From: Deltaproteobacteria bacterium
GTDB lineage: Bacteria; Myxococcota_A; Polyangia; Polyangiales; Polyangiaceae
Assembly: GCA_016218915.1 (NCBI GenBank)
Contig: JACRCQ010000073.1
Coordinates: 1 to 64,000, forward strand
Length of the DNA: 64,000 nucleotides
Direction of reading: 5' to 3'
Shown here: positions 1-8,944 of the stretch, piece after piece
How positions within the stretch are numbered: position 1 is the first letter of the stretch
Layout of the letters: each line of letters opens with the position of its first letter
Notes under the pieces: model-generated
Told to the model about the DNA's origin: nothing
The model's database searches: none
What the model saw: the letters and a program-made list of their open reading frames with translations, nothing else
Position numbers and translations under genes: made by a program

Positions 1-1474
1 CGAAATCGCACGTGGAATCAGGCGTCGAACCAAGGGAAGCGGCTTTTTCATGCGCCGCCAACACCCGACGAGACCGATGGATTCCCGGCCCGGAGATATT
101 TGTCGTCAAACGCTGCAAAAATCGAGGGGATCGCTCAGGTCCCCCCGCCTGGTTGGTCCAGTACACGTGGGTAGCGTCTGTATCAATGGCGCTGACGGCA
201 GACTGGTTGGTTGCGATCAGCTCAGGCTGGCCGCCTGCGAGCGAGACCCTGCGGATCGACGAATCGCTGTCGTTGGTCCAGTAGACGTACCCTTGGCCCA
301 CGGTCATGGCCTCGGACAGCCAACCACTGCCTGTGGCAAGAGGCATGGGCGTTCCGCCCAGGATCGGAGCGGTCCACACTCCGGTGTTGTACTCGGTCCA
401 GATCAGAAAGTTGCCGTGGATCGCCATCTGAAAGGCGATGGGAACCCCAGAGGCGAACACGACCGGCACGCTGCCACCATCGAGTGGCAGCTGCATGATG
501 GACTCGTAGCCGCGGTAGAACAGGAATTGGCCGTTGCTCGTCAACGCCGTATCCGTCAGCCCCGTGACCAGCGTCTCGACCTCGCACTGCGACGCAACGC
601 AGCTCTTCCCCAAGCAGAAATGGCCGCAAGCCCCGCAGTTGAACGGGTCCGTGCTCAGATCGGTATTGCACCCATCCTGGGAGCTTCCTGAGCCGCAATT
701 CGCAAAGTTCGCCTTGCAGACGAAGCCGCAGGTCGAATCGGTGCACACCGGTGTCGCGTTGGGCGCGGCTGGGCACACCATGGCGCAGTCTCCGCAGTGG
801 GTCGGGTCATGGGCCAGGTCCTTGCAGCTGCCGCTGCAGTCGGTCAGCCCGGTGCCGCACTCGACCACGCACTTGCCTGCAACGCATCTTTCCCCTGCGG
901 CGCAAGCAGTAGCGCACACGCCGCAATTGGCTTCGTCGGCCGTCAGATCCCGGCATTGCCCGTTGCAGTCCACCAACCCCTGCTCGCAGCTCCTGCTGCA
1001 CTTGCCCTTGGCGCACAGCTGCCCCTGGGCGCAGGGCTTGCCGCAAGCGCCGCAATTGTCCAGGTCTCCCTGCGTGTCGATGCACAGCCCCGCGCACAGC
1101 GTGAGCCCTGCCTGGCACGAAGCCGCGCAGGTCCCTGCCGAGCAGACCATGCCGCTGTCACACCTGGTCTCGCACGCGCCGCAGCTCCCCAGGTCGGTCT
1201 TGAGATTGGTGCACCCTCCGCTGCAGTCCGTCAGGCCATTCTGGCATGCGAGCTGGCACGACCCGCGTGAGCAGACCTGTCCCACGTCGCAGCTGCGCCC
1301 GCATGCGCCGCAGTACCGCGGATCCTTGTTCAAGTCCACGCACGCAGAGCCGCACCGCGTTTTGCCGTCCGCGCAGGCCTTGGAATCGACCACAGGCTCG
1401 GTGGAATCGGAGCTGCAAGCACCGAGCACGCAAGACAGCAGCAGCGGTGCAGCGCGCAGCCATCGGAACGACAT
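1..1474 (-). CDS. Cys-rich lipoprotein with C-terminal beta-propeller, 3' end beyond window
   Basis: Secreted lipoprotein of unknown function. The start gives a short n-region (MSFRWLR), a hydrophobic core and a lipobox LGAC with Cys at residue 20. About eight repeats follow, of the type NCGxCGxxC...C...C...GLxDCxGxC, spaced roughly 35-40 residues apart. From about residue 290 the protein becomes propeller-like, with YWTN and GGxP turns resembling YWTD blades. The reading frame stays open to the window edge, but after YWTNQAGG (base ~140) about 46 residues no longer look like a propeller blade, and a run of six C/G lies exactly at the change (141-146). It is a paralogue of the gene at 23540. 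The architecture is secure; the true 3' end is not. Confidence 0.8.
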   Translation of the reverse strand, partial: MSFRWLRAAPLLLSCVLGACSSDSTEPVVDSKACADGKTRCGSACVDLNKDPRYCGACGRSCDVGQVCSRGSCQLACQNGLTDCSGGCTNLKTDLGSCGACETRCDSGMVCSAGTCAASCQAGLTLCAGLCIDTQGDLDNCGACGKPCAQGQLCAKGKCSRSCEQGLVDCNGQCRDLTADEANCGVCATACAAGERCVAGKCVVECGTGLTDCSGSCKDLAHDPTHCGDCAMVCPAAPNATPVCTDSTCGFVCKANFANCGSGSSQDGCNTDLSTDPFNCGACGHFCLGKSCVASQCEVETLVTGLTDTALTSNGQFLFYRGYESIMQLPLDGGSVPVVFASGVPIAFQMAIHGNFLIWTEYNTGVWTAPILGGTPMPLATGSGWLSEAMTVGQGYVYWTNDSDSSIRRVSLAGGQPELIATNQSAVSAIDTDATHVYWTNQAGGPERSPRFLQRLTTNISGPGIHRSRRVLAAHEKAASLGSTPDSTCDF

Positions 1475-1497
1475 GGGATTCTCCAATAACTAAGGTG

Positions 1498-2547
1498 TCA
1501 CCAATTGCCGCTTAGCACCCAGCCGCCGAATCCCGGCGCAACGCGGGGAGCCAGGCCTACCTTGGGAGCCGAAGTCGGCTGCCCGCTCGGCGCCGTCAGC
1601 ACCAGAACGATTCCTGCCGCGGTCAACACTCCACCAGCCACGAAAGCGCCAATGGCCACCTTCTCTGCATCCTGCGCCTGCTTGTTGAGCGCCAACCCGG
1701 TTTCGTCGCACCAGTTCTGGTTCTCTGCCATGCAGTGCGAGTTCGAGTCCTTCTCCTTGGACGATGCACGCAGGCCGAAGTACGCCCCGGCGCCGAGCCC
1801 GACGAGACCGGCCGCTCCTACCACGAACCCGATCTTCTGCTGGGTCCAGAACGAGGCAGGGGAAGCATCCTGCGCTGCAGTCGGCGGTTCGCTCGGCTTC
1901 TTGTCCGCCGTGGAGGCTGGTGCGGCGGCTGCGCCTTCTGTTTCGAGCACTGGGATCTCGACCGTTTCCTTCGAGCGTGCGGCGCCGATCTTGAAGGATG
2001 CCTTCCACGGCTTGCGTCCCGGAGCCGTCACCGAGATCTCGTGGTCGCCCTGATCGATGGGTGCCGCTTCTCCCCAGCTCGCCGGTGCTACGACCTCGCC
2101 GTCGCGCTTGATCTCCAGCCCTGGGAGCTTTGCGTCAGCCGGCACGTTGATGCGCAGGCTCGATAGCGTGGATTCGAGCGCCTCCGCCTTTTCGCGCGAG
2201 GTCTTCTCGCGCTCGGCCTTTCCAGCCGCGCGTGCCATGGATTCTGCTGCACGCCAGGTTGCCCACGCCCGAGCCGGTCGCTTGGTCTTCTCGTAGCAGT
2301 GCGCCAGGTACATCAGCGTCCCCGCGGCCGGGTCCTGCTTGTGGCTTTCCTCCAGCTTGGGACAGGCGTCCTGGTACTGGTCCGCCTCCATCATCTTCTT
2401 GGCTTCGAGGAACAGCGCCTCTGCTGCGGCCTTGTCCTTGGGCGATGCCTGCGCGTGCGCCGTCGCAGGAGCTGCCAGGCCGATCCCCACTGCGAGCAGC
2501 ACGCTCCAGGCTGCGCGGCCCATCCCGATAGTCCGATTCGCCTTCAT
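1498..2547 (-). CDS. Periplasmic TPR / PEGA-type protein
   Basis: Predicted exported protein of 349 residues with a signal peptide ending near AHAQA (residue ~33). Residues ~35-140 form helical TPR-like repeats (AEALFLEAKKMM, ACPKLEESHKQD, TLMYLAHCYEKT). A beta-rich segment follows with GDHEISVTAPG, which resembles PEGA-type surface modules. Then come a Pro/Ala linker, one membrane span (IGFVVGAAGLVGLGAGAYFG) and a second hydrophobic stretch near the C-terminus. Its ATG overlaps the stop of the upstream proline-rich gene (ATGA, 4 bases), so translation is probably coupled. It is paralogous to the proteins at 39765 and 27201, both encoded beside Ser/Thr kinases. A role in envelope sensing or scaffolding is inference only. 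Confidence 0.85.
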   Translation of the reverse strand: MKANRTIGMGRAAWSVLLAVGIGLAAPATAHAQASPKDKAAAEALFLEAKKMMEADQYQDACPKLEESHKQDPAAGTLMYLAHCYEKTKRPARAWATWRAAESMARAAGKAEREKTSREKAEALESTLSSLRINVPADAKLPGLEIKRDGEVVAPASWGEAAPIDQGDHEISVTAPGRKPWKASFKIGAARSKETVEIPVLETEGAAAAPASTADKKPSEPPTAAQDASPASFWTQQKIGFVVGAAGLVGLGAGAYFGLRASSKEKDSNSHCMAENQNWCDETGLALNKQAQDAEKVAIGAFVAGGVLTAAGIVLVLTAPSGQPTSAPKVGLAPRVAPGFGGWVLSGNW

Positions 2548-4199
2548 TCGCGTCCCCCGAAGTCGGGAACCTTGCTCCCGGTCGATGTCCCGGCAGGTGT
2601 CGTGCCTGCGGCCTTGCCCGTGGCAGGCGGCTTCGCCGCACCTGGCCCCGGGGTCGGAGGCTTGCTCGCGTCCGTGCTGCCAGGCAGCGGAGTGCGCGCG
2701 CTTGCCGTTGGCAGCGCGGAAACGTCGACCGGTCGGGCTGGTGCCGCGGATGGCGCAGCGTCCGCCTGCGCAGAAGCTGTCGCCGAAGCCGGCGCAGGCG
2801 CTTCTGCCTCAGAAGCCGCGGGCGATACGCTGCGCAACGCATTGACGTTGCTCGTGACCACTGGACGCGCCGTCGCGGTCACAGTGTCGCGCCCGATCAG
2901 GACCGCTCGAAGCACGACCACGCCCACGATCACGACCAATGCGCCCACGATGATCACGAACGCGGTCGGTCCGGTCTTTCGCACCGTGATCGCTTGCAGG
3001 CGCATCGTGGGATCCATGCGCGACGGTGCGCGCCCATCCACCACCACCTTCATCGCAGGCGTAGCAGCAAGTACCACGGGAGGTGCGAGCGCATGCTCCA
3101 CCTCGACCATGGTCGAATCGACCACGCGTACCTGCTCGCCCTGGCCAGGCTGACGCCATGCCCTAGCAGCCTCTCGCGTGGACGGGCGCTCGAGCGATCC
3201 ACTGATCGGCGCGGCGTCAGAGTTGCGCGTGCTGCGTGGCGGAGGCTCGGGCTCAGGCTGGGCGACCACGACTTCGATCGCGGCCGGCGCGAGCTCCGCA
3301 GGCGCAGCCACCGCGACCGCAGGCGGAGGCGGAAGGTTCGCGACCTCAGGCGGAGGCGGAAGGTTCGCGACTGCAGGCGGGGGCGGAAGGTTCGCCACCG
3401 CAGGTGGAGGCGGAAGGTTCGCGGCCGCAGGCGGAGGCGGAAGGTTCGGGGCCGCAGGTGGAGGCGGAAGGTTCGGGGCCGCAGGCGGAGGCGGAAGGTT
3501 CTCGATCTGTGGAGCAGGAGGCAGACTGGCGTCGAGCTGGTGCGCCAGCGCCATGTCCGAGTCCATCGGCATCCTGGGAAGATCGTCGACAACGGCCGGC
3601 GGAGGCGGGAAGCCGTGCGGCTTGAACGGCGAGGGTGTGACCTCGTTGTCGTCCGTGATCACTTCAGGTGCGGTGACCGCCGGGAGAGAGGTGGGTGCGT
3701 TGGCGAACTGCGGCGGTGGCGGCAGCTTCGCGGAGAGCTCCTGTGCCAACGACATGTCCGAGTCCAAAGGCATCCTCGGAAGATCCGGCGCAGGAGGTGG
3801 CTTCGAAGGAATGCGGGGCGGCGGGTTGGACATTCCCTTGCGAGGCACATAGGGAGGGGGAGGGAGGCCGGGATCTGGCGGAGGCGGCACCGAAGGGACT
3901 TTGGGAGCGAGCCGCGCGAACGCTTCCGGTCCGGGGATCGGCGGCGCATCCGGCGGAAGCACGACCGCGGGTCTCGGCGGAGTCGGCGTGACCGGAACGC
4001 TGTCTGGCGCGGCTTCCTCCGGTGCAGGGATCGGCGGCGCTGAGGAAGGCAGGTCGTCGCGTTGTGCCTGTGGCTCACGGCCGGTCATCTCGCGATACCA
4101 CTCGGCAAGGTCGCTTCGCGGCTTCGCATCGTCCGGTCCAGGCGACCCTTTCGCATTGCCGCCGGGTGAACCTTGCCCAGGGCCAAAGCCGTTGCTCAT
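2544..4199 (-). CDS. Proline-rich single-pass membrane protein with duplicated LPRMP motif
   Basis: Unrecognised 551-residue protein. The start at MSNGFGPG is chosen because GAGG lies just upstream and the extension beyond it is composition noise. The N-terminal two thirds are proline-rich and include about seven NLPPPP-type repeats (ANLPPPPAV). A 13-16 residue motif occurs twice, as LPRMPLDSDMSLAQEL and LPRMPMDSDMALAHQL, each followed by LPPxPQ. Near residue 430 there is one membrane span (TAFVIIVGALVVIVGVVVL), followed by an Ala/Pro/Ser tail that would be periplasmic. The stop overlaps the start of the TPR gene. It lacks a kinase domain but sits where other TPR genes here have a kinase, so it may be a cytoplasmic docking partner (inference). 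Confidence 0.75.
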   Translation of the reverse strand: MSNGFGPGQGSPGGNAKGSPGPDDAKPRSDLAEWYREMTGREPQAQRDDLPSSAPPIPAPEEAAPDSVPVTPTPPRPAVVLPPDAPPIPGPEAFARLAPKVPSVPPPPDPGLPPPPYVPRKGMSNPPPRIPSKPPPAPDLPRMPLDSDMSLAQELSAKLPPPPQFANAPTSLPAVTAPEVITDDNEVTPSPFKPHGFPPPPAVVDDLPRMPMDSDMALAHQLDASLPPAPQIENLPPPPAAPNLPPPPAAPNLPPPPAAANLPPPPAVANLPPPPAVANLPPPPEVANLPPPPAVAVAAPAELAPAAIEVVVAQPEPEPPPRSTRNSDAAPISGSLERPSTREAARAWRQPGQGEQVRVVDSTMVEVEHALAPPVVLAATPAMKVVVDGRAPSRMDPTMRLQAITVRKTGPTAFVIIVGALVVIVGVVVLRAVLIGRDTVTATARPVVTSNVNALRSVSPAASEAEAPAPASATASAQADAAPSAAPARPVDVSALPTASARTPLPGSTDASKPPTPGPGAAKPPATGKAAGTTPAGTSTGSKVPDFGGRE

Positions 4200-4498
4200 C
4201 TCAGGCCTCGCAGCGCGCCGCTGCGCGCGGAAACGGACTCGACCCAAGGGTGAGCAACCCCTGGGCGGGCTGGAACGGAAGATACAGACACGGGACGAGT
4301 GCGTACCTCGATCCTGCACAAAGGAAAAGCCCTGAGGACAAGGCTGAGCAACTCGATTCGAATTGCGATTGTGGTTACAGACAGGTTGGACTCGACGCCC
4401 GCATCGGGCGGCTTGCTGGGGTGAAGGTGTCGTTCTAGTGTCTTGGCTGCGATCTGGCGCGTGAGCAGCACGCGACCACGAGCTTTGGAGAGCTTCAC

Positions 4499-5674
4499 AT
4501 GCGACGAACACGTGGATGGATCGTGGCAGCAGCATTGCTGGTTGCCGCGTGCGGTGTCAGCAAGGACAAGGTTCTGGCACCGGACGGCATGGGAGGAAGC
4601 GGCGCTGAGGCTGGCATGGGCGGCGGTGTCGGCGGCGATGCAGGCACGTCGGGCGAGGGCGGAACAGCTGGCTCCTCGCTGGGTGGAGCCTCGGGCGAAG
4701 GGGGAGCTTCGGGCAACGGAGGGACCTCGGGCAATGGAGGAACCTCGGGCAATGGAGGGACCTCAGGCAACGGCGGCACCTCGGGCAACGGCGGCACCTC
4801 GGGCAACGGCGGTACCGGCGGCGCCAGCGGGGGCACGGCTGGCTCAGGCGCCAAGGACGCTGGGCCTGATGCGCCCGTTGCGGGCTGCACGGACAAGACC
4901 AAGAACGGCAACGAGACCGACGTCGATTGCGGCGGTGGCAGCTGCCCCGAATGCGCAGGCGGCAAGGGATGCAAAGCCGCAACGGACTGCGCGTCGGGCG
5001 TGTGTACCACCGCGAACACCTGCTTCGACGGGACCGTTTTCGGCATCCAATCCAGCGCAACGAGCACCGGGTGCACCGTGGAGGCCAACACGACCGTGCA
5101 AGCCGGGATCAAGCTCGCCCCGGTCGTGGTCGCTTCACCGCAGTTCTCGGTCTCGACCTCTCTGCACGGCTACTACGTCCACGATCCGGTCAGCACGTGG
5201 CCTTCCGGGAACGGTGCGAAGTTCACCGGGATCCTGCTGGTAGCGCCGAAGTCGCTCGCCACCAGCTTCGTGATGGGCGACCTGGTGTCTGCGACCGGCG
5301 ACTACAAGGAGTACTACTGCTTCAGCGAGTTCCAGGCGACCGCTGTGAGCAAGGTCGGCACTGACATGGTTGCGCCCGCTGTGCCCCTGGCAGAGACGAT
5401 GTTCGAGTATGGCGGCGTGAGCGCCGAGGTCGAGCCGTACGAAGGCGTGGTCGTGAAGCTCACGAACGTGGACGTGACCGATGATCTTGGCGGCACCAAC
5501 CCGAAGTGGTGGTTCCAGGTCGGCCTCGAGATCTTCGTTGCGAACGAGTTCAACCTGACCGGGTTCAGCCCGTTGAACGGCACGGTCCTCACCAGCCTCT
5601 CGGGCGCGGTCAAGTACAGCTACACGACCTGGCTGATCTCGCCGAGGATCGACTCAGACATCGCTTCCCAGTGA
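4499..5674 (+). CDS. Lipoprotein with SGNGGT repeats and Cys-rich module
   Basis: Predicted lipoprotein of 391 residues: basic n-region, hydrophobic core and lipobox LVAAC (Cys 18). A flexible linker contains six SGNGGT hexapeptides, typical of myxobacterial surface lipoproteins. Residues ~130-175 carry a compact Cys-rich module (NETDVDCGGGSCPEC, CKAATDCASGVC). About 210 beta-rich residues follow, with no motif I can name. GGAG lies upstream of the ATG. The gene is divergent from the proline-rich/TPR operon; the 299-base gap between them holds no other gene I can support. Function unknown. Confidence 0.85.
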   Translation: MRRTRGWIVAAALLVAACGVSKDKVLAPDGMGGSGAEAGMGGGVGGDAGTSGEGGTAGSSLGGASGEGGASGNGGTSGNGGTSGNGGTSGNGGTSGNGGTSGNGGTGGASGGTAGSGAKDAGPDAPVAGCTDKTKNGNETDVDCGGGSCPECAGGKGCKAATDCASGVCTTANTCFDGTVFGIQSSATSTGCTVEANTTVQAGIKLAPVVVASPQFSVSTSLHGYYVHDPVSTWPSGNGAKFTGILLVAPKSLATSFVMGDLVSATGDYKEYYCFSEFQATAVSKVGTDMVAPAVPLAETMFEYGGVSAEVEPYEGVVVKLTNVDVTDDLGGTNPKWWFQVGLEIFVANEFNLTGFSPLNGTVLTSLSGAVKYSYTTWLISPRIDSDIASQ

Positions 5675-5683
5675 AGTGCGCGC

Positions 5684-6424
5684 CTACGCGCGTTCGCTGG
5701 ATCCGAGCATGCTCTTTGGCGCCCACAGCGTCAGAGCCAGAAGACACCCCCACAGCACGATCGGTCGCTGGCTCTGCGCGTCGATGAGCAGCCAGCCTGT
5801 GGGCAGCAGCCGGTCTTCGATCATCTCCAGGAACGTGTAGGTGAAGAAGAACGCGAGCCCGACCAGGGAAGAAACCCAGCGCGAAGACGAGAAGAGCCGA
5901 TAGCGGAAGGTGCAATAGAGCCCCATCATGAGCGTGGTGCTTGCGGGCCAGGCGCGGAAGGCAGCGGTCGGATACGAGAAGGGAAGCCAGACCGACAGGG
6001 GCTGGTTGTGCGCCCAGACCCAGAGTCCGACCCGCATCCCGGTGATCTCGACCGCATACGAGATTGCGCTCGTGACCAGCGCCATCAGGGTGAGCGTTGC
6101 GAAGATGTTGCTGCCTGGGAAGCTTCGCGACTGGATCATGCGTGCGAGCTGGAACGACAGGATGGTGGCGAACATCCATCCCATCACGATCGCCACGCCG
6201 AGCGAGCCGATGCGCAGCGTTCCTTGTGCAGCGGTGTAGTTGGGTGGCCGGTCCGCGACCGCTGCCATGCCAGCCACCGCGAGCTCGTGGAACACGGACG
6301 CCACCAGCAGGTACAGCAGGAAGCCGATCGCGTGCTTGGGCCCCATCGTTCGCCACGTGAATCGGACCAGGAGCAGGAAGGCGACGAGCGCGCCGCACTG
6401 GAAGAGCACGAACCCAGGCTTCAT
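5684..6424 (-). CDS. Multi-pass membrane protein
   Basis: Integral membrane protein of 246 residues with about seven hydrophobic helices. A conserved-looking core, AVEITGMRVGLWVW followed by a PTAAF stretch, is loosely like the E..G...G motif of the CruF/DUF422 carotenoid-hydratase family. The match is too weak to name it. The ATG overlaps the stop of the upstream 109-residue membrane protein (ATGA), so the two are translationally coupled and may form one complex. Function unknown. Confidence 0.75.
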   Translation of the reverse strand: MKPGFVLFQCGALVAFLLLVRFTWRTMGPKHAIGFLLYLLVASVFHELAVAGMAAVADRPPNYTAAQGTLRIGSLGVAIVMGWMFATILSFQLARMIQSRSFPGSNIFATLTLMALVTSAISYAVEITGMRVGLWVWAHNQPLSVWLPFSYPTAAFRAWPASTTLMMGLYCTFRYRLFSSSRWVSSLVGLAFFFTYTFLEMIEDRLLPTGWLLIDAQSQRPIVLWGCLLALTLWAPKSMLGSSERA

Positions 6425-6750
6425 CCACGCCTCGCCAGCAAGCGGAACCCGATCGCCAACAGGCCCAGCGCTGCAGCGGGATACGCCAGCCCGAGATACC
6501 GCCATTGCCAGGTGAGCGCGGCCAGCGCGCCACACGCGGCAATCCACAGAAGCAGCGTCTGCGGGCCCACACGTCGCAGTGACGCGAGCACGAGCAGCCC
6601 CAGCGGTGCGAGCGAAAGCAGGACGATCGGCTCGCGTGCGTCGAACACATCGAGAACGGCGAGAACAGCGATCATGATTCCGGATGCGGCGACGATCTCC
6701 CAGCTGCTGCTCGCGGTTCGGTTGTGCATCGTGCGCGCTTTCGCGCCCAT
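6421..6750 (-). CDS. Small membrane protein, coupled to the next gene
   Basis: Protein of 109 residues with about four hydrophobic helices (IVLLSLAPLGLLVLASL, TLLLWIAACGALAAL and others). Two in-frame ATGs are possible, at 6750 and 6729; the second (MHNRTASSS) starts closer to the first helix. The stop TGA lies inside the ATG of the following membrane protein. I do not recognise a family. Confidence 0.6.
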   Translation of the reverse strand: MGAKARTMHNRTASSSWEIVAASGIMIAVLAVLDVFDAREPIVLLSLAPLGLLVLASLRRVGPQTLLLWIAACGALAALTWQWRYLGLAYPAAALGLLAIGFRLLARRG

Positions 6751-6826
6751 GATACGGGGTCGCCGCGCAGTGCGTCCACCGAACTCCCTGGTCTCCAGCC
6801 GCCTGGTTCAGTGTACGATTCGCCGC

Positions 6827-7348
6827 ATGCCCCTTCCGAGAGTCCTCCGGCAAGTCGCGCTGATCGCCGTTGTCGTCGCGATCTCCGCCTGTGCCGTGGG
6901 CTGCAAGCGAAAGCGCAAGAACGAGGCGTTCAGCATCGAGCCTCCGGCGGTCTCATGGCGCGCACACCTGCCTGCACCAGCCGGCAACGACGTGACCGCA
7001 CTTCTGGGTGGCTTGAAGGCTGGCGACAAGCTGCGCGGTATCACCGTCGCCGCGGTCGGGGTCATCGACAAGAATGGGCACATCCCGATCGTGTTCGAGA
7101 AGGACGGGTTCGCCACTCTGATCCTCGTGTCCGACAAGACCAAGGCGCCCCCTCCGCTGGTCGAGACCGAGAAGTACGGCGTCTTCTACCAGAAGTTCGA
7201 TGGAATGCCGATCATCCCGGCGGCAGAGGTCAAGCCGCTGCTCTACGAGATCGCCGAGCGGCTGCGCCAGAACGAGTCCGCCATCTCACTGCCTGGCGTG
7301 CTCCGCCCGATGTCCTCCAACGAGCCGCCCCTGCTCCCGCCACCTTGA
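6827..7348 (+). CDS. Small lipoprotein
   Basis: Predicted lipoprotein of 173 residues with a hydrophobic signal and a Cys after CAVG (Cys ~25), followed by a basic KRKRKN patch. The mature part (GDKLRGITVAAVGVID, FEKDGFATLILVSD) has alternating beta-strand character. The C-terminal ~35 residues (EIAERLRQNE...) are helical. No family recognised. It is convergent with the SGNH hydrolase, 12 bases apart. Confidence 0.75.
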   Translation: MPLPRVLRQVALIAVVVAISACAVGCKRKRKNEAFSIEPPAVSWRAHLPAPAGNDVTALLGGLKAGDKLRGITVAAVGVIDKNGHIPIVFEKDGFATLILVSDKTKAPPPLVETEKYGVFYQKFDGMPIIPAAEVKPLLYEIAERLRQNESAISLPGVLRPMSSNEPPLLPPP

Positions 7349-7360
7349 ATCCACCCAGGC

Positions 7361-8083
7361 TCAGGGCGCAGAAGCAGCAGCGCTCGAAGCCGCAGCCGCA
7401 GGTCCATGCTCTCCAGCCGGCGCAGGGCGCAGCGCCCACGGACCTTGCGACGGGTCACGCTCCGCGAGAATCCAGCTCCACACCGCTTCTGCCCACACAG
7501 CGCCGCCCGGTGCATCCGGATGACGACCGTCCTTCTGCCTCGAGATCGACGACGACATGGCCGTGGAATCGAAGTAGCGACACGGTGCAGACTCGCGTCG
7601 GAACATGTCCGCCATGCCGGTCGGCGCGCCTGGCCAAAGCGGAATGCCGATCCACACGCAGGGCGTGCCGCGCATCTTGCCGACGATCTTCTTGACCAGA
7701 GCCACGCGCTGCTCGGGGTTGGGAAAGCTCAGATCATTGGCCCCGAGGGTGACCAGGAACAGCGACGGCCGGAATCCGAAGTACAGCTCGTCGAGCTCAC
7801 TGCCGCTGGCCCAGGTCGCGAGCACGGTCATGCGGCGCCCGAAGAAGAAGTACTTCGTCTTCTGCGCAGCGAACTTGGGCGCCAGGTTCTGCCGAAGCCC
7901 GGCGTCGACGAACGAGTCGCCGAAGTGCACGATCAGCCCGTTGGGTCCGGGTTGCACTGCGCGTGGAGGATCCTTGGGATCACCAGCCGATGCCGGAAGC
8001 GCTGCAAGGACGAGGACTGCGCTCCACGCTGCGAGCGTGGAAGCGACCGAAATGCGAGCAGCGCGCGACAGCCGGAAGCCCAT
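7361..8083 (-). CDS. Secreted SGNH/GDSL-family hydrolase
   Basis: Exported hydrolase of 240 residues with a signal peptide ending near PASAG. SGNH blocks are visible: block I FGDSF (nucleophile Ser ~57), block III GAND (Asn oxyanion ligand) and block V DGRHPD (Asp and His of the triad). Such enzymes cleave esters or acetyl groups of lipids and polysaccharides; the substrate cannot be told from the sequence. It is the last gene of the minus-strand run from 12958, 39 bases after rsmA, so it is perhaps co-transcribed. The C-terminal ~30 residues are Ala/Pro-rich and probably disordered. Confidence 0.85.
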   Translation of the reverse strand: MGFRLSRAARISVASTLAAWSAVLVLAALPASAGDPKDPPRAVQPGPNGLIVHFGDSFVDAGLRQNLAPKFAAQKTKYFFFGRRMTVLATWASGSELDELYFGFRPSLFLVTLGANDLSFPNPEQRVALVKKIVGKMRGTPCVWIGIPLWPGAPTGMADMFRRESAPCRYFDSTAMSSSISRQKDGRHPDAPGGAVWAEAVWSWILAERDPSQGPWALRPAPAGEHGPAAAASSAAASAP

Positions 8084-8122
8084 CGATGCCTATCATGCCC
8101 TGGACTGCGGTCCGGGGCCAGT

Positions 8123-8944
8123 TCACGAAGACGAACGGACCAGGCAAGCGGCAGCGCGTGCGAAGTCCTCGACGGACAGGGCTTCCCCCCTGCAGTCCAG
8201 GTCGATGCCAGCCCGCTTCGCAAGGGATTCGACATCCGGAATCCGGCTCCAGGCGTTGCGCAGGGTCTTGCGTCGCATCGTGAACGCCGCTTGCACGAGC
8301 CGGGCAAACGGCTCGGATCGCGTGACCGGATCCGCGGTTGTCGGCGTGAGCACCACCACCGCAGAATCGATCTTGGGCCGCGGCCGGAAGCACGACGCGG
8401 GCACCATCACGCGGATGGCTACCTGGAAGGCCGAGCGCACGAACACAGTCAGCGCGCCGTACTCCTTGGTGGAGGGGCGGGCCACCAGCCGCTGGGCCAC
8501 CTCCTTCTGCACCATGAACACCGCGCGATCGAACAGGGGGGCGTGCTCCACCGCGCGCTGCAGGATTCTCCCCGTGATCTGGTACGGCAGGTTGCCCGAG
8601 AGAACGTGCGGGCGAGGTCCGTCCTGCACCAGCCCAGCCCAGTCCGAGCTCGCAGCATCGGCTTCCGAGATCACCAGCCGACCTTCGTCGAGCGCTTGCG
8701 CGAGCTTGTCGCGAAGCACCGGGATCAGCTCCCGGTCGCGCTCGATCGCAACCACGCGCGCCGCACGCGCCAGCAACGGCGCAGTCAGCGCTCCGGTCCC
8801 TGCGCCAATCTCGAGGGTCGTGCCGGACGGCGGCGTGGTGGCCGCTTCTGCGATGATCCGCGCGATGTTGCCATCCACGAGGAAGCACTGCCCAAAGGAC
8901 TTCTTTGCGCGCGGCGCGCGATCGCTTCCGCCTCGATCTCGCAT
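8123..8944 (-). CDS. rsmA: 16S rRNA (adenine1518/1519-N6,N6)-dimethyltransferase
   Basis: RsmA/KsgA uses S-adenosylmethionine to dimethylate two adjacent adenines in the 3' terminal hairpin of 16S rRNA during 30S maturation. Recognised by KKSFGQCFLVDGNI near the N-terminus, SAM motif I LEIGAGTGALT, acidic motif II VVAIERD and the catalytic NLPYQI motif. Length 273 residues is normal. Its ATG overlaps the stop of the DUF58 gene by one base (TGATG), tying a ribosome-assembly enzyme to a MoxR operon, which is an unusual neighbourhood. Confidence 0.95.
   Translation of the reverse strand: MRDRGGSDRAPRAKKSFGQCFLVDGNIARIIAEAATTPPSGTTLEIGAGTGALTAPLLARAARVVAIERDRELIPVLRDKLAQALDEGRLVISEADAASSDWAGLVQDGPRPHVLSGNLPYQITGRILQRAVEHAPLFDRAVFMVQKEVAQRLVARPSTKEYGALTVFVRSAFQVAIRVMVPASCFRPRPKIDSAVVVLTPTTADPVTRSEPFARLVQAAFTMRRKTLRNAWSRIPDVESLAKRAGIDLDCRGEALSVEDFARAAACLVRSSS

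Noticed and set aside
12-691. Plus-strand readings at the window start
   Set aside because: They are antisense to the Cys-rich propeller lipoprotein, whose frame has a clean signal peptide and repeats.
4200-4535. Extension of the proline-rich protein upstream of MSNGFGPG
   Set aside because: Arg/Cys-rich sequence without homology-like features, while GAGG marks the internal ATG.
5684-6424. Naming the membrane protein a CruF-like carotenoid hydratase
   Set aside because: Only a loose E..G...G pattern matches; not enough to link it to the carotenoid genes 40 kb away.
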